NCBI GenBank assembly: GCA_050013875.1 | Contig: JBEKEK010000023.1 | Coordinates: 1 to 64,000, forward strand | Origin: Trebonia sp050013875 | Lineage (GTDB): Bacteria > Actinomycetota > Actinomycetes > Streptosporangiales > Streptosporangiaceae | Reading direction: 5' to 3' | Length of the DNA stretch: 64,000 nt | Shown here: piece by piece, positions 7,777 to 17,000 of the stretch | Position numbering within the stretch: position 1 is the stretch's first letter | How the letters are laid out: every line of letters begins with the position of its first letter | Notes under the pieces: generated by a model | Seen by the model: the letters and a program-made list of their open reading frames with translations, nothing else | Told to the model about the DNA's origin: nothing | The model's database searches: none | Position numbers and translations under genes: made by a program

Positions 7777-8463
7777 TCAGCGCCGCCGGCGGGCCGGCTG
7801 GATGGCCGGGAAGAAGCCCTTGACGGTCCCCTCGCTCATCAGCGTCAGCGCGCGGGCGCGGTCGTGCTTCTTGCCGTGGTGGCCCTCCAGGGCCATGATC
7901 AGTGCCATCCCCATGACCGCGCGGGCCGAGATATCCGGTGACTCAAATGGGTAGCCATGGCGGTCCTCAACCTCACGCCATGCCTCGGCCAGGCGGTCCA
8001 TCGCCACCGCGAAGTGCTCGCGGTAGAACCGCTTTGCCACCTGCGGGTCACCGAAGAGCACCAAGCCGAGCAGCGGCAGTATCTGTTCAAGGGTGGAGGT
8101 GAGCTGCCGGTAGAGGCCGGTCATCGTCTCCAGCTGGCGCTCTGGCGTTAGCGGCTGATTCCGGTCGACCATCGCCGATGCCTCGACCAGATCGTCCACC
8201 GCCTTCGTCAGCGGTTCCACGACGGCCTCGAAGAAGAGCTGGTCCTTGCTCTCGAAGTGGCGGTAGATCACGCCCTCGCTGATCCCGCTGCGCTCGGCGA
8301 TCAGCTTGATCGTGGTGCCGTTCATGTCACCGGTCTCGGTGAACGCACGCCTCGCGGCGGCCAGGATCGAGCTCTTCCTGGCCTCGGCCGTCAGCCGCTT
8401 GCGCTTGGGCGGCGCGGCGGCGGCGGTCTCCACCGGACGCGGGGTGGTCGCCGACTTAGCCAC
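7777..8463 (-). CDS. TetR-family repressor, likely regulator of the 1-8.5 kb cluster
   Basis: This 228-residue protein starts at GTG 8463, placed by GGAGG five bases upstream; in-frame codons further up lack a ribosome site. After a basic, Ala-Pro-rich tail of about 40 residues comes a TetR DNA-binding domain: ILAAARRAFTETGDMNGTTIKLIAERSGISEGVIYRHFESKDQLFFEAV. The C-terminal ligand domain is helical. It closes the catabolic cluster and runs toward the amidohydrolase gene. It is the best candidate to bind the three TTAC-N3-GTA boxes, though no such box is obvious before its own gene. Confidence 0.85.
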   Translation of the reverse strand: MAKSATTPRPVETAAAAPPKRKRLTAEARKSSILAAARRAFTETGDMNGTTIKLIAERSGISEGVIYRHFESKDQLFFEAVVEPLTKAVDDLVEASAMVDRNQPLTPERQLETMTGLYRQLTSTLEQILPLLGLVLFGDPQVAKRFYREHFAVAMDRLAEAWREVEDRHGYPFESPDISARAVMGMALIMALEGHHGKKHDRARALTLMSEGTVKGFFPAIQPARRRR

Positions 8464-8726
8464 GAGGCCTCCTCGTGTCCGGGACACTGCCTGCGATAAG
8501 TGCGCGCATACTCTCATCGTAGCTGGCCGTGGCCCATCCCAGTGGGCGCCGCCCCGTGCCGCTCCCCCGAATCGCGGGGCGTGGAAATCACTCACCGGGT
8601 GCGGAAACCGTCATCGCCGCCCCGTTATAGTGAGTGAGCGTTTTATCGCTTAGCCCTCGCCACGGGTGCTCTTCGGCCGCCCTGCTCGGCCTGGGCGCCT
8701 GAGGCAGAGCCGCCCGCGCATTCGAC

Positions 8727-8772
8727 CGTCAGCTTATGTTGACGTCCACCGGTCCGTCAGCATAAGCTGACG
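8727..8772. promoter_or_regulatory. Two inverted 18-bp operators (CGTCA-N8-TGACG pairs)
   Basis: CGTCAGCTTATGTTGACG at 8727-8744 and CGTCAGCATAAGCTGACG at 8755-8772 each form a CGTCA-N8-TGACG dyad. The second is the reverse complement of the first at 17 of 18 positions. The right copy ends 2 bases before the ATG of the HTH gene and covers the place where a ribosome site would be. Tight autoregulation by that HTH protein is likely. Apart from this element, the 8464-8774 gap holds only an AT-rich stretch near 8630. Confidence 0.7.
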
Positions 8773-8774
8773 AC

Positions 8775-8996
8775 ATGGAATCCGTGCGTGACATCGCCGA
8801 AGGTGCGGGCAGCACCGACCCCGACGTCGGCCTTCGTGCGGTGGCTGCCCTGCGCACGCTGGCCGAGCGGCTGGAGATCCTCCAGGTCGATAACGCGCGG
8901 AAGCTCGGCTGGTCGTGGCAGCAGATCGCCGAGCGGCTCGGGGTCACCAAACAGACGGTGCACCGCAAGCACGGCAAGCGGACCGGGAGAAGCTGA
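8775..8996 (+). CDS. small HTH DNA-binding protein
   Basis: This 73-residue protein is mostly one helix-turn-helix: LGWSWQQIAERLGVTKQTVHRKHGKR at about residues 45-70. An N-terminal helical segment rich in Leu and Arg may dimerise it. No Shine-Dalgarno is visible before the ATG because the operator occupies that place; the transcript may be leaderless. Its TGA overlaps the ATG of the Clp-N protein (TGATG), so the two are coupled. Similar HTH/Clp-N gene pairs occur in actinomycetes; their role is unknown to me. Confidence 0.8.
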   Translation: MESVRDIAEGAGSTDPDVGLRAVAALRTLAERLEILQVDNARKLGWSWQQIAERLGVTKQTVHRKHGKRTGRS

Positions 8997-9613
8997 TGAC
9001 CGAGCACCTGCGCATGACCCCGGACGCGATCGCGGTCGCAATCGGCGCTTACGAGCACGCCCTGCGGCTGGGACACGGCTACCTCGGCGCCGAGCACTTC
9101 CTGCTCGCCCTGGCCAACTCGGACCAGCCGGCCGGCCCGGTGCTGCGCGGCAATGGCGTCACGCCGGAACGGGTCGAGCAGGAAATCGCCCGCCAGGCCG
9201 GGGCCGCCCTGTTCAGCGACCTCGACCGGGACGCGCTTGCTGCCATCGGGATCGACGTCAACGCCGTGCGCGCCTCGGTCGAGGCATCCTTCGGGCCGGA
9301 AGCCCTGACCTCGGCCAGCCAGGCCCTGCACCCCGAGCCTCGGGTACGGAGGCTGGACCCTCGCCGTGTGTCCGGCGCTTCGCGGGACGGGGTTTTCCTC
9401 CGGCACTCCCCCAGCGCCGAGCAGAGCGTGCACAACAGCCAGGTTCTGGCGCAGGCCCGGCACGACCCGCAGGTCACCGTCGAGCACCTCGCGCTCGGCC
9501 TGCTCGCCGTCAGCGAAGGTCCGGCGCCTTCCATCCTGTCGGCGCTCGACGTGTCAGCGGAGCAGTTGCGCGTCGCGATCCTCGCCCGTTACCGCCGTCC
9601 CGCAGCGGGATGA
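8996..9613 (+). CDS. Clp N-terminal (repeat) domain protein without ATPase
   Basis: The product is 205 residues from ATG 8996, chosen for the TGATG overlap and a GGGAG ribosome site. It holds two Clp-N type repeats: one near residues 10-75 (AYEHALRLGHGYLGAEHFLLALANSD) and one near 140-200 (VLAQARHDPQVTVEHLALGLLAVSEGP). In ClpA/ClpC these repeats bind substrates or adaptors. Here there is no Walker motif, so it cannot be an unfoldase itself. It may bind the upstream HTH protein, or deliver or protect proteins at the Clp protease; that is inference. Confidence 0.85.
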   Translation: MTEHLRMTPDAIAVAIGAYEHALRLGHGYLGAEHFLLALANSDQPAGPVLRGNGVTPERVEQEIARQAGAALFSDLDRDALAAIGIDVNAVRASVEASFGPEALTSASQALHPEPRVRRLDPRRVSGASRDGVFLRHSPSAEQSVHNSQVLAQARHDPQVTVEHLALGLLAVSEGPAPSILSALDVSAEQLRVAILARYRRPAAG

Positions 9614-9617
9614 TCAT

Positions 9618-11039
9618 CTACTTCGGCGGCATCTTGCAAGCGAGCTCGTAGGCGAGGTACCAGGCGTTGACGGTGCCGACGCCGTCGACCAGGCTGTAGA
9701 CGGCCCGCGCGTTGAAGCCCTTGATCGTGTAGGTCTTCGCCGGCTTGCCCTGGACGAAGGTCACGGTGTTGTTGCCCGAGGTGACGGGCACGATGCCGGG
9801 TGCCTTCTCCTCCGACAGCTTGTACAGCGTCGGGTTGATGACACCGAGGGCGTGGCCGGCCACCTGGTCGGCGAGCGCAACGATGCCGGCGAACTCCGGC
9901 GTCGCCTCGCTGGTGCCGCAGCTTGGGTACCAGCCCGCCGGGGTGTCCTGCTGCGGGAAGCTCTGGTAAGTGAACACCGGGCTGCTGCAGGCACCGTTCA
10001 TCGAGACGTCCGGCACGCCGCGCGCGCTGCCCACCACGTTCTTAACGCCATTCTGATAGGACGGCCGGGTGAAGAGGACGGACAGGCCGCCGCCGCTCGC
10101 GTAGGGGTCTGTCCCGCCGCCGAGGTGGTTGTTGTAGGTGTCGTTCCACGCCACCGACGTGAACGCGCTGTGCTTGCCCGCCACCAGTTCGGTGCCGCCC
10201 ACGCCGGTCACCAGCGGGTCGCTGTCCGGCCAGGATGTCACCCGGTGGGTGTAGTAGGTGTCACCGTCCAGCTCCACGTCGGCCACCCCGCTGTCACCGG
10301 AGGCGGCGAGGACCGTCGGGCCGTCCTTCTCCTGAGCCGCCCGCACGTAGGCGGCGCGCAGGTGGTAGCGGTTGATCTGCCCGAGACCGGTGAAGGTCTG
10401 CTCGGTGGCGCTGAAGCTCTGGCTGATCACGTCGCCGAGGTGGTGCTTGAGCACGTAGTTCTCGGCCTCCACGATCTGCGGGAAACCGGTCACGCCCTCG
10501 GTCTCCGACACCGGGGTCTCTACCAGCAGGATGTTCGCGCCGGGCGCGATCGTGTGCGAGTACTCCACGTCGAGCGTGGTCTCGCCGCCCCAGCCGGTCA
10601 TGTCCGAGTCGGCGGAGTTCCACTTCGGGATCTTCCCGGACGGCGTGATGATCCTGAATGACGGCGGTGCGGGCAGCTTGAACTGCTTATCGAAGACAGC
10701 GAGGTCATGCTTGATCGTCGGCGAGCCGAACGAGTCGACGATCACGATCGTCTCGCCTTTGCCGGTGATGCCGTGCTTATAGAGCGGGGAAACGTTGTAC
10801 GCGGACTCGACCTGCTCAGGCGTGAGGCAGCTGTAGTAGCCGAACTCCACGCAGTACTTCTGCGACGGCGTCGACATGACTCCGGTCGGGTGGATCGCGC
10901 CCGGCCTGGTAACGATCGTCGGCACGCTCGCCGGGGCTGACTTGGTCACGGCGGATCCCGCCGGCGCGACCGCGGCGATCACGCCAACGGCGAGCGCGGT
11001 GGCGCCGACCGCCAGCCCGGTAACTCCCCCCTTGCGCAA
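9618..11039 (-). CDS. secreted S53-family (sedolisin) serine-carboxyl peptidase
   Basis: This 473-residue protein has an N-terminal signal peptide (hydrophobic VTGLAVGATALAVGVIAAVAPAGSA). All sedolisin catalytic landmarks are visible: GGETTLDVEYSH (Glu-x3-Asp), AASGDSGVAD (oxyanion Asp) and CGTSEATPEFAG (nucleophile Ser in GTS). The usual pro-kumamolisin activation domain of about 180 residues is missing; only some 60 residues separate the signal from the catalytic domain. It probably digests protein at acid pH outside the cell. The stop is 4 bases from the stop of the convergent Clp-N gene. Confidence 0.9.
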   Translation of the reverse strand: MRKGGVTGLAVGATALAVGVIAAVAPAGSAVTKSAPASVPTIVTRPGAIHPTGVMSTPSQKYCVEFGYYSCLTPEQVESAYNVSPLYKHGITGKGETIVIVDSFGSPTIKHDLAVFDKQFKLPAPPSFRIITPSGKIPKWNSADSDMTGWGGETTLDVEYSHTIAPGANILLVETPVSETEGVTGFPQIVEAENYVLKHHLGDVISQSFSATEQTFTGLGQINRYHLRAAYVRAAQEKDGPTVLAASGDSGVADVELDGDTYYTHRVTSWPDSDPLVTGVGGTELVAGKHSAFTSVAWNDTYNNHLGGGTDPYASGGGLSVLFTRPSYQNGVKNVVGSARGVPDVSMNGACSSPVFTYQSFPQQDTPAGWYPSCGTSEATPEFAGIVALADQVAGHALGVINPTLYKLSEEKAPGIVPVTSGNNTVTFVQGKPAKTYTIKGFNARAVYSLVDGVGTVNAWYLAYELACKMPPK

Positions 11040-11294
11040 GTGCCCCTCCAGGTCACCTAAGAGATCAATTCATCGACCTTAGAACAGACAGTCATCAAAT
11101 CAGATAACGAACAGCGAACATCGCGAGGGCACAACCGCACCTCTGGCGCATATCCACCGGTCATCTTGGGGCCAAAGTGGTACGTAGGCCTGGTCTGGGT
11201 GAAGGTCGTTGGCCTGGCCGACGTGGATGACCTCGCCCCGGCTGAGGAAGTGGACCCTGACCCCGCTGATGGCAGGCGCGTCTACGATTGCCCG

Positions 11295-12137
11295 GTGGGC
11301 GCGAACTGGGTTGATGAGGCGGACCAGGCCGAGATCCCGCTGGCCGGAGGTGACGTCACCGAGGGTGTGGTCCGGGTCGGGGAGACCGTGCGGCGGCCGG
11401 TCGGGCCGCACTCGCCCTTGGTGCATGCGCTGCTCATACACCTGGAATCGATCGGCTTCGACGGAGCGCCGCGGTTCCTCGGCATCGACCGGTCCGGACG
11501 TGAGGTGCTCAGCTACATCCAAGGCGAGGTGGCCGGGCGGCCGCGGCCGCCCTGGATCGCCGACGAGGCCCGGCTGGCGTCCGTCGGACGGCTGGTCCGC
11601 GCCTACGACGACGCGGCTGCCTCGTTCGCTCCGCCGCCTGACCTACCGCTGGAGACCAAGCCGGCTGAATCCATGGGGATCCCACCCGGCCCGCCGTATC
11701 CGACCGAGCTGATCGGGCACGTTGACATCACCCCGGAGAACGTCATCTTCCGTAACGGCCGTGCGAAAGCGCTGATTGACTTCGACCTGGCCAAGCCAGC
11801 CACCCGGGCAGACGAGATGTTCAACGCGATGATGTGGTGGGCGCCGCTTTCCGATCCGAGTGACGCCGACCCGCAGCTGCGGCACGTCGACGTGCCCCGG
11901 CGGTCCCGCATCCTCGCCGACGAGTACGGCCTGTCCGGTACCGACCGGGAACGGCTGATGGAGGTGGCCGTGCTGCGCACCCGGCGGTCCTGGTATCTGA
12001 TGAAGCAGCACGCGGAAACCCGGGGCGGCGGCTGGCAGCGGATGTGGGACGAGGGTGTTGGCGACGTGATCAAACGCCGCGAAGCCTGGCTGGACCGGCA
12101 CGCCGCGACGCTGACGGCCGCTCTCACAGCCCCGTAA
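11295..12137 (+). CDS. aminoglycoside-phosphotransferase-like kinase (APH family)
   Basis: The product is 280 residues if it starts at GTG 11295, which puts EIPLAGGDVTEGVVRVG near the N terminus as in relatives; a TTG at 11166 would add 43 residues that do not look homologous. The catalytic loop HVDITPENVIF (HxDxxxxN) and the metal loop ALIDFDLAKPA (DFD) are intact. APH-fold kinases phosphorylate small molecules; nothing here shows aminoglycoside resistance in particular. It stands alone between the peptidase and the ABC exporter. The N terminus is uncertain. Confidence 0.75.
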   Translation: MGANWVDEADQAEIPLAGGDVTEGVVRVGETVRRPVGPHSPLVHALLIHLESIGFDGAPRFLGIDRSGREVLSYIQGEVAGRPRPPWIADEARLASVGRLVRAYDDAAASFAPPPDLPLETKPAESMGIPPGPPYPTELIGHVDITPENVIFRNGRAKALIDFDLAKPATRADEMFNAMMWWAPLSDPSDADPQLRHVDVPRRSRILADEYGLSGTDRERLMEVAVLRTRRSWYLMKQHAETRGGGWQRMWDEGVGDVIKRREAWLDRHAATLTAALTAP

Positions 12138-12241
12138 CCGCTCGGACCCACGCCGCCGACGGTGCCGATCAGGGCCAGCGGCTGGCCGTAAGTCTCCGTG
12201 GGCGACAGCCGCTGCCGCCAGCCCCTGCCACCGTCAGCGCC

Positions 12242-12283
12242 GTGCCAGCGGTGTGTGCGGGGCGTGCCAGCGGGGGCTGGCAC
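12242..12283. promoter_or_regulatory. GTGCCAG repeats: probable operator of drrAB-like operon
   Basis: GTGCCAG occurs at 12242 and 12264, and its complement CTGGCAC at 12277. The last two form a 7-base dyad with a 6-base centre. The last copy ends 9 bases before the ATG of the ATPase gene. A repressor binding here would block the exporter operon. No TetR gene is adjacent, so the binder is unknown. Confidence 0.5.
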
Positions 12284-12292
12284 TGTGAGGGC

Positions 12293-13255
12293 ATGACTGA
12301 ACTAGCGATTGAAGCAACGGGGCTAACCAAGTTCTTCGGTGGCACCAAAGCGCTCGCCGGGGTGGACCTGGCGGCCCGGCGGGGCAGCGTGCTCGCCGTG
12401 CTCGGGCCGAACGGCGCGGGCAAGACCACCGCCGTCCGTATCCTCGCCACGCTGCTGCGCGCGGACGCGGGAACCGCCCGCGTCAATGGGTTCGACGTGC
12501 GTAAGCAGCCCGACCGGGTACGGGAGAGCATCGGGCTGACCGGCCAGTTCGCCTCGGTCGACGAGGACCTGACTGGCGTGCAGAACCTGGTCATGATCGG
12601 CCAGCTGCTTGACCTGCCCAAGCGGGCCGCACGGCAGCGCGCCGACGAACTGCTCGCGTGGTTCGACCTGACCGAGGCTGCTAACAAGGTGGCCAAGAAC
12701 TACTCAGGCGGCATGCGGCGCCGCCTTGATCTTGCCGCGTCGCTGGTAGGCAGGCCGCAGGTGATCTTCCTTGACGAGCCCACCACCGGTCTCGACCCGG
12801 CCAAGCGGGAGGACATGTGGGACGTGGTCCGCAGCCTCGTTAGCGACGGGTCGACAGTGCTGCTCACCACGCAGTACCTGGAGGAGGCGGACGCGCTGGC
12901 GGACGAGATCACCGTGATGGATCACGGCCGCGTGATCGCGCACGACACCCCGCACGGACTCAAGCGGGTGCTCGGCGGGCAGCGGCTGACTGTCCGCCCC
13001 GCCGACCCGGCGCGGCGCGGGGATCTGCGCGACCTGCTGCATGGCATCAACGGGGACACCCCCGAGGACGACGGGCGCGGCACCGTGACCGTTCGGGTCG
13101 ACGGTGACGAGGTGCTGCCGGACGTGGTGGCGCGGCTGACCGCCGCCGGGATCGCGGTCGAAGAGTTCTCCCTGCACCTGCCAAGCCTCGACGAAGTCTT
13201 CTTCACCCTCACCGGGACCAGGTCCCGCGACAGCGCCCAGGAGGCACTGGTATGA
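12293..13255 (+). CDS. ABC transporter ATP-binding protein (DrrA-like)
   Basis: This 320-residue protein has a complete nucleotide-binding domain: Walker A GPNGAGKTT, Q-loop LTGQFASVDEDLTG, signature YSGGMRRRLDLA, Walker B VIFLDEPTTGLDP and the switch-His region LLTTQYLEEAD. A C-terminal extension of about 90 residues (GQRLTVRPADPARRGDL...) is typical of the DrrA/antibiotic-export family. The permease gene follows with a 4-base overlap. Together they probably export a drug or secondary metabolite. Confidence 0.93.
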   Translation: MTELAIEATGLTKFFGGTKALAGVDLAARRGSVLAVLGPNGAGKTTAVRILATLLRADAGTARVNGFDVRKQPDRVRESIGLTGQFASVDEDLTGVQNLVMIGQLLDLPKRAARQRADELLAWFDLTEAANKVAKNYSGGMRRRLDLAASLVGRPQVIFLDEPTTGLDPAKREDMWDVVRSLVSDGSTVLLTTQYLEEADALADEITVMDHGRVIAHDTPHGLKRVLGGQRLTVRPADPARRGDLRDLLHGINGDTPEDDGRGTVTVRVDGDEVLPDVVARLTAAGIAVEEFSLHLPSLDEVFFTLTGTRSRDSAQEALV

Positions 13256-14019
13256 AAAAGCGTTTCCGGCTGAAGCACGCGCTCGTGCTCTGCAAGCGCA
13301 ACCTGATCAAGGTCACCCGCACGCCCGAGCAGCTTATCGACGTCACCTTGCAGCCGATTATCTTCCTGGTGCTGTTCCTCTACGTGTTCGGCGGGGCCAT
13401 CTCGCACGGCTCGCAACACGACTACCTCCAGTTCCTGCTGCCCGGCCTGATCGGCCAGACAATCGCGATGAGCAGCATCTCGATCGGGCAGAACATGAAC
13501 GCCGACATCGGCAACGGCATCTTCGATCGCTTCCGGGCGCTGCCGATCGCCCGCTGGGTGCCGCTGGTAGGGGCGGTGCTCGCCGATTTCTTCCGGTACC
13601 TGCTGCTGTGCGTCATCCTGGTGGGCTTCGGGTATGCGCTCGGTTTCCGCATCACGACCAATCCGATGATGCTGCTGGCGGCGCTGGGCATCGCGATCTG
13701 CTTCGCGCTGGCGTTCGCGTGGGTCTCGCTGTGGGTCGGCATGACGGTGCGCACCGCCGGCGCGGTGCAGGGTGTGATGTTCCTGCTCATTTTCCCGCTG
13801 TCGTTCGGCAGCAACGCGTTCGTGCAGACCTCGACGATGCCCGGCTGGCTGCAGGCGTTCGTGAAGGTCAACCCGCTCTCGCACCTCGTCAGCGCGGTGC
13901 GCGGGCTGCTGCTCGGCGGCCCGGTCGCCGGGCAGATCGGCTGGACGTTCGCGTGGATCGCGGGACTGCTTGTGGTGTTCTTCCCGCTGGCGCTGCGCGG
14001 GTACATTCGGAGAACTTAA
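13252..14019 (+). CDS. ABC-2 type permease (DrrB-like)
   Basis: This 255-residue membrane protein has about six transmembrane segments, including IIFLVLFLYVFGGAI, LLLCVILVGFGYALG and GVMFLLIFPLSFGSNAFVQ. The region SFGSNAFVQTSTMPGWLQAFVKVNPLSH carries the conserved ABC-2 loop seen in DrrB and other efflux permeases. Its start overlaps the ATPase stop (ATGA). Its stop interlocks with the stop of the convergent SARP gene in a TTAA, so there is no room for a terminator between them. Confidence 0.92.
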   Translation: MKKRFRLKHALVLCKRNLIKVTRTPEQLIDVTLQPIIFLVLFLYVFGGAISHGSQHDYLQFLLPGLIGQTIAMSSISIGQNMNADIGNGIFDRFRALPIARWVPLVGAVLADFFRYLLLCVILVGFGYALGFRITTNPMMLLAALGIAICFALAFAWVSLWVGMTVRTAGAVQGVMFLLIFPLSFGSNAFVQTSTMPGWLQAFVKVNPLSHLVSAVRGLLLGGPVAGQIGWTFAWIAGLLVVFFPLALRGYIRRT

Positions 14020-17000
14020 ACTGGGCCCCCGGCCGAGCCGAGTCCGGCCGGGTTCAGACGTTCGATCGCGGTTGTCCGGGCGAGTGCCCGGCCAACTGCG
14101 TAGCAGGCGTCGTAGCGCTCGTTGCCGAGGCAGGCGCGCAGCAGCGGCACCAACCGCAGCGCCGTCGGCTCGGTCGGGTCATCGGCACCGCGCACGACGG
14201 CGCCCGCGCCAAGGAACTCGGCCGCCAGCTCGGGCCGGCCGAGGGCCAGCGCGAGCTCGGCCGTCGCGCCCGACGCCTGGGCCAGCAGCGGCCGGTCCTC
14301 CGCGCCGATCGCGGCCCGGTACGAGCGGAGGGCCTGCACGCGGGCCGTCCGCAGGTCCTTGTCGGCGATGGCGATCCGCGCGCCGGTGGCCGCGACTATG
14401 ACCTCCAGGTGCTCGCGGGCGGGGTGCGCGGGACCGAACTGCGCGAGGTACCGCTCGGCGTCCGCCTGATGCGGGCGCGCCGTCTCGACATCACCCCACC
14501 TGGCTTCAAACGCCGCCCACCAGGCGGCGACGATGCCCCGGTCCATGAGCGATCCCTCCGACTCCACGGTCGACCGGGCGGCCGTGGACAGCTGGCGGGC
14601 CTTGGCCAGGTCACCCCGCCTGGCGGCGATCTCGGCCAGCCGCAGCTGGACCTGGGACAGGTCCTCGATGTGCCCGAGCTCCGCCAGCAGTTGGCTAGCC
14701 TCGGTAAACGCCGCGTCCGCGCCATCCAGATCACCGTCGGACACCCGGATGTTGGCGGTGGTCCGCAGCGCCATGGACAGGCCCGACCGTTCACCCAACG
14801 CCCGGAAGCGGCTCAGCGCCTCGGCGGCGCAGACGCGCATTTCGTCGAAGTCCCCGCCGTTCTCGGCCAAGCCCGCGGCCATCAGGTAGGCGCCGGCGCT
14901 CAGCCACTCATCCGCGGCGGAGCGCCCTTGGGCGACGTACTCGCGCAGCCGCTTGTCGTCCTTGACGAACATCGCGTACACCAGGCGCACCAGCCCGGCG
15001 AGGGGATATCTCTCGATATCAATGGCATCAAGCCGGCCGGCCAGGCCGGGGTAGGCTCCGGCTCCCGGGCCGTCGGCGGCTGGGTCCATGGCGCTGGTCA
15101 CCACGTGCACCGCCTCGGCGGTGGTCCGCAGGCCCGCGTTCGCGTCCCCTGGCACCGCGAGCGCCTCCGCTGTCCACTCCGCCGTGTCCGTGTCGTTACC
15201 GAGCAGCATCGCCATCATGGCGAGGAACAACGCCAGGCTGAGGGCGTTCTCGGCGTCGCCGGTCTCGCACCAGTAATGCAGCGCGGCGAGGGTGTTGTCG
15301 CGATCGGCTCGCAGCGGCGCCAGCCAGCGCACCTGGTCGCGGGTCAGCAGGATGGGCGCCGCCTCGCGCATCAGCGCGGTGTAATGCGCGGCGTGCCGCT
15401 GCCGCAGCTCGCTGAGTTCCGCCGCCCCGCCCAGGTCGCGGCCGGCCAGCTTCTCCGCGCCGTACTCGCGGATGGTCTCAAGCATCCGCAGCCGCGTCCC
15501 GTCGGCCAGCGGCTGCAGCAGTGACTTGTCGACCAGGGAAGACAGCAGCTCATCGACCTCGCCCGCGGCGAGCTGGCCGGCAATATGCCCGCCGTCCGCA
15601 CATACGGCGGCGACGGCGGCCGGGGTCGCCCCGGCCGGGAAGACGGAGAACCGCTCGGCCAGCAGCCGCTCGTCCGGTGTGAGCAGCTCCCAGCTCCACT
15701 CAACGACGGCACGCAGCGTGCGGTGCCTGGGTAGCGCGGTGCGGCTGCCGCCGGTCAGCAGCCGGAACCGGTCGGTCAGCCTGCTGGAGATCTCGGCCAG
15801 CGGCAGCGTCCGCAGCCGGGCGGCGGCCAGCTCGATCGCCAGCGGGAGGCCGTCGAGCCGGCCGACGATGTCGGTGACCAGTGGCCGGGTCTCGCCGTCG
15901 AGCGTGAAATCCGGACGGACCGCCGTCGCGCGGTCGGCGAACAGGCGCACGGCGGGCGCCTCGGCCAGGGGCGGGACGGCGAACAGCGACTCACCGGTGA
16001 TGCCGAGCGGCTCCCTGCTTGTCGCCACGATCCGCAGCCGCGGGCTGCGGGCGAGCAGTGCGTCAGCCAGGTGTGCGCAGGCGTCGATGAGATGCTCGCA
16101 GTTGTCGAGGACAAGCAGGGCGCGGGCATTGGCCAGCCCCTCGAGCAGCCGGGACCGCGCGTCGCGGCCGCTGACTAGCTGCGAGCCGTCCGCCAGCAGG
16201 TGCGATTCCCGCAGCCCGATCGAGCCGAGCACCGCCTGCGGCACATCGGCGGCGTCGGTGACCGACGCGAGCTCGGCCATCCAGATGCCGTCGGGCCAGT
16301 TAGCGTCGGGCCAGTTCCCGTCGGGCGGGCCGGCGGCCGTACCGCCGTTTACCCCGGCGGCCACCTCGGCCGCGAGCCGCGTCTTGCCCGCGCCTCCGGG
16401 GCCGACCAGCGTGACGAGCCGGTAGGTGGCCAGGGCGTTGCGCACCCGGGCCACTTCGTCGGTGCGGCCGATGAAGCTGGTGAGCTGCGCCCGCAGGTTG
16501 GTGCGGGCGCGGCCGGCCGGCGCGGGTGCCGCCGCAATCTCGCCGCGCAGCACCGCGAGGTGCACATCCCGCAGGTGCGGACCCGGGTCGACGCCGAGCT
16601 CACCGGCCAGCCGCGCCCGCAGCGCCTCGTACGCGGCGAGCGCGTCCGCCTGCCGTCCGGTCGCGGCGAGCGCCCGCATCAGCAGCCCGGTGAGTTTCTC
16701 GTGCAGTGGGTGTTCCGCGACCAGCGCCGCAAGCTCGCCCACGCGGGCGGCGGCCCGGCCCGCGTCGAGCTCGCGCGTGAGCAGGGTGCAGGTGGCATCG
16801 AGCCGCAGATCGTCGAGACGGCGGGCAAACGGCTCGGCGAACTCTCCGGCATCCGCGAGGGCCGGCCCGCGCCACAGCGCCAGCGCCTCGCCCACCGCCC
16901 CCTCGGCGACGAGCCGCTCGAAGCGCAGCGCGTCCACGTCGTCGGGCGTCACCGCCAGCCGGTACCCGGCCGCCGACTGCTCCACCGCCGCTGGCTCGCC

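Noticed and set aside
13608..15524. 638-codon plus-strand open frame across the permease end and the SARP gene
   Set aside because: The predicted protein is low-complexity and Arg/Gly-rich; it is the shadow of the SARP coding strand.
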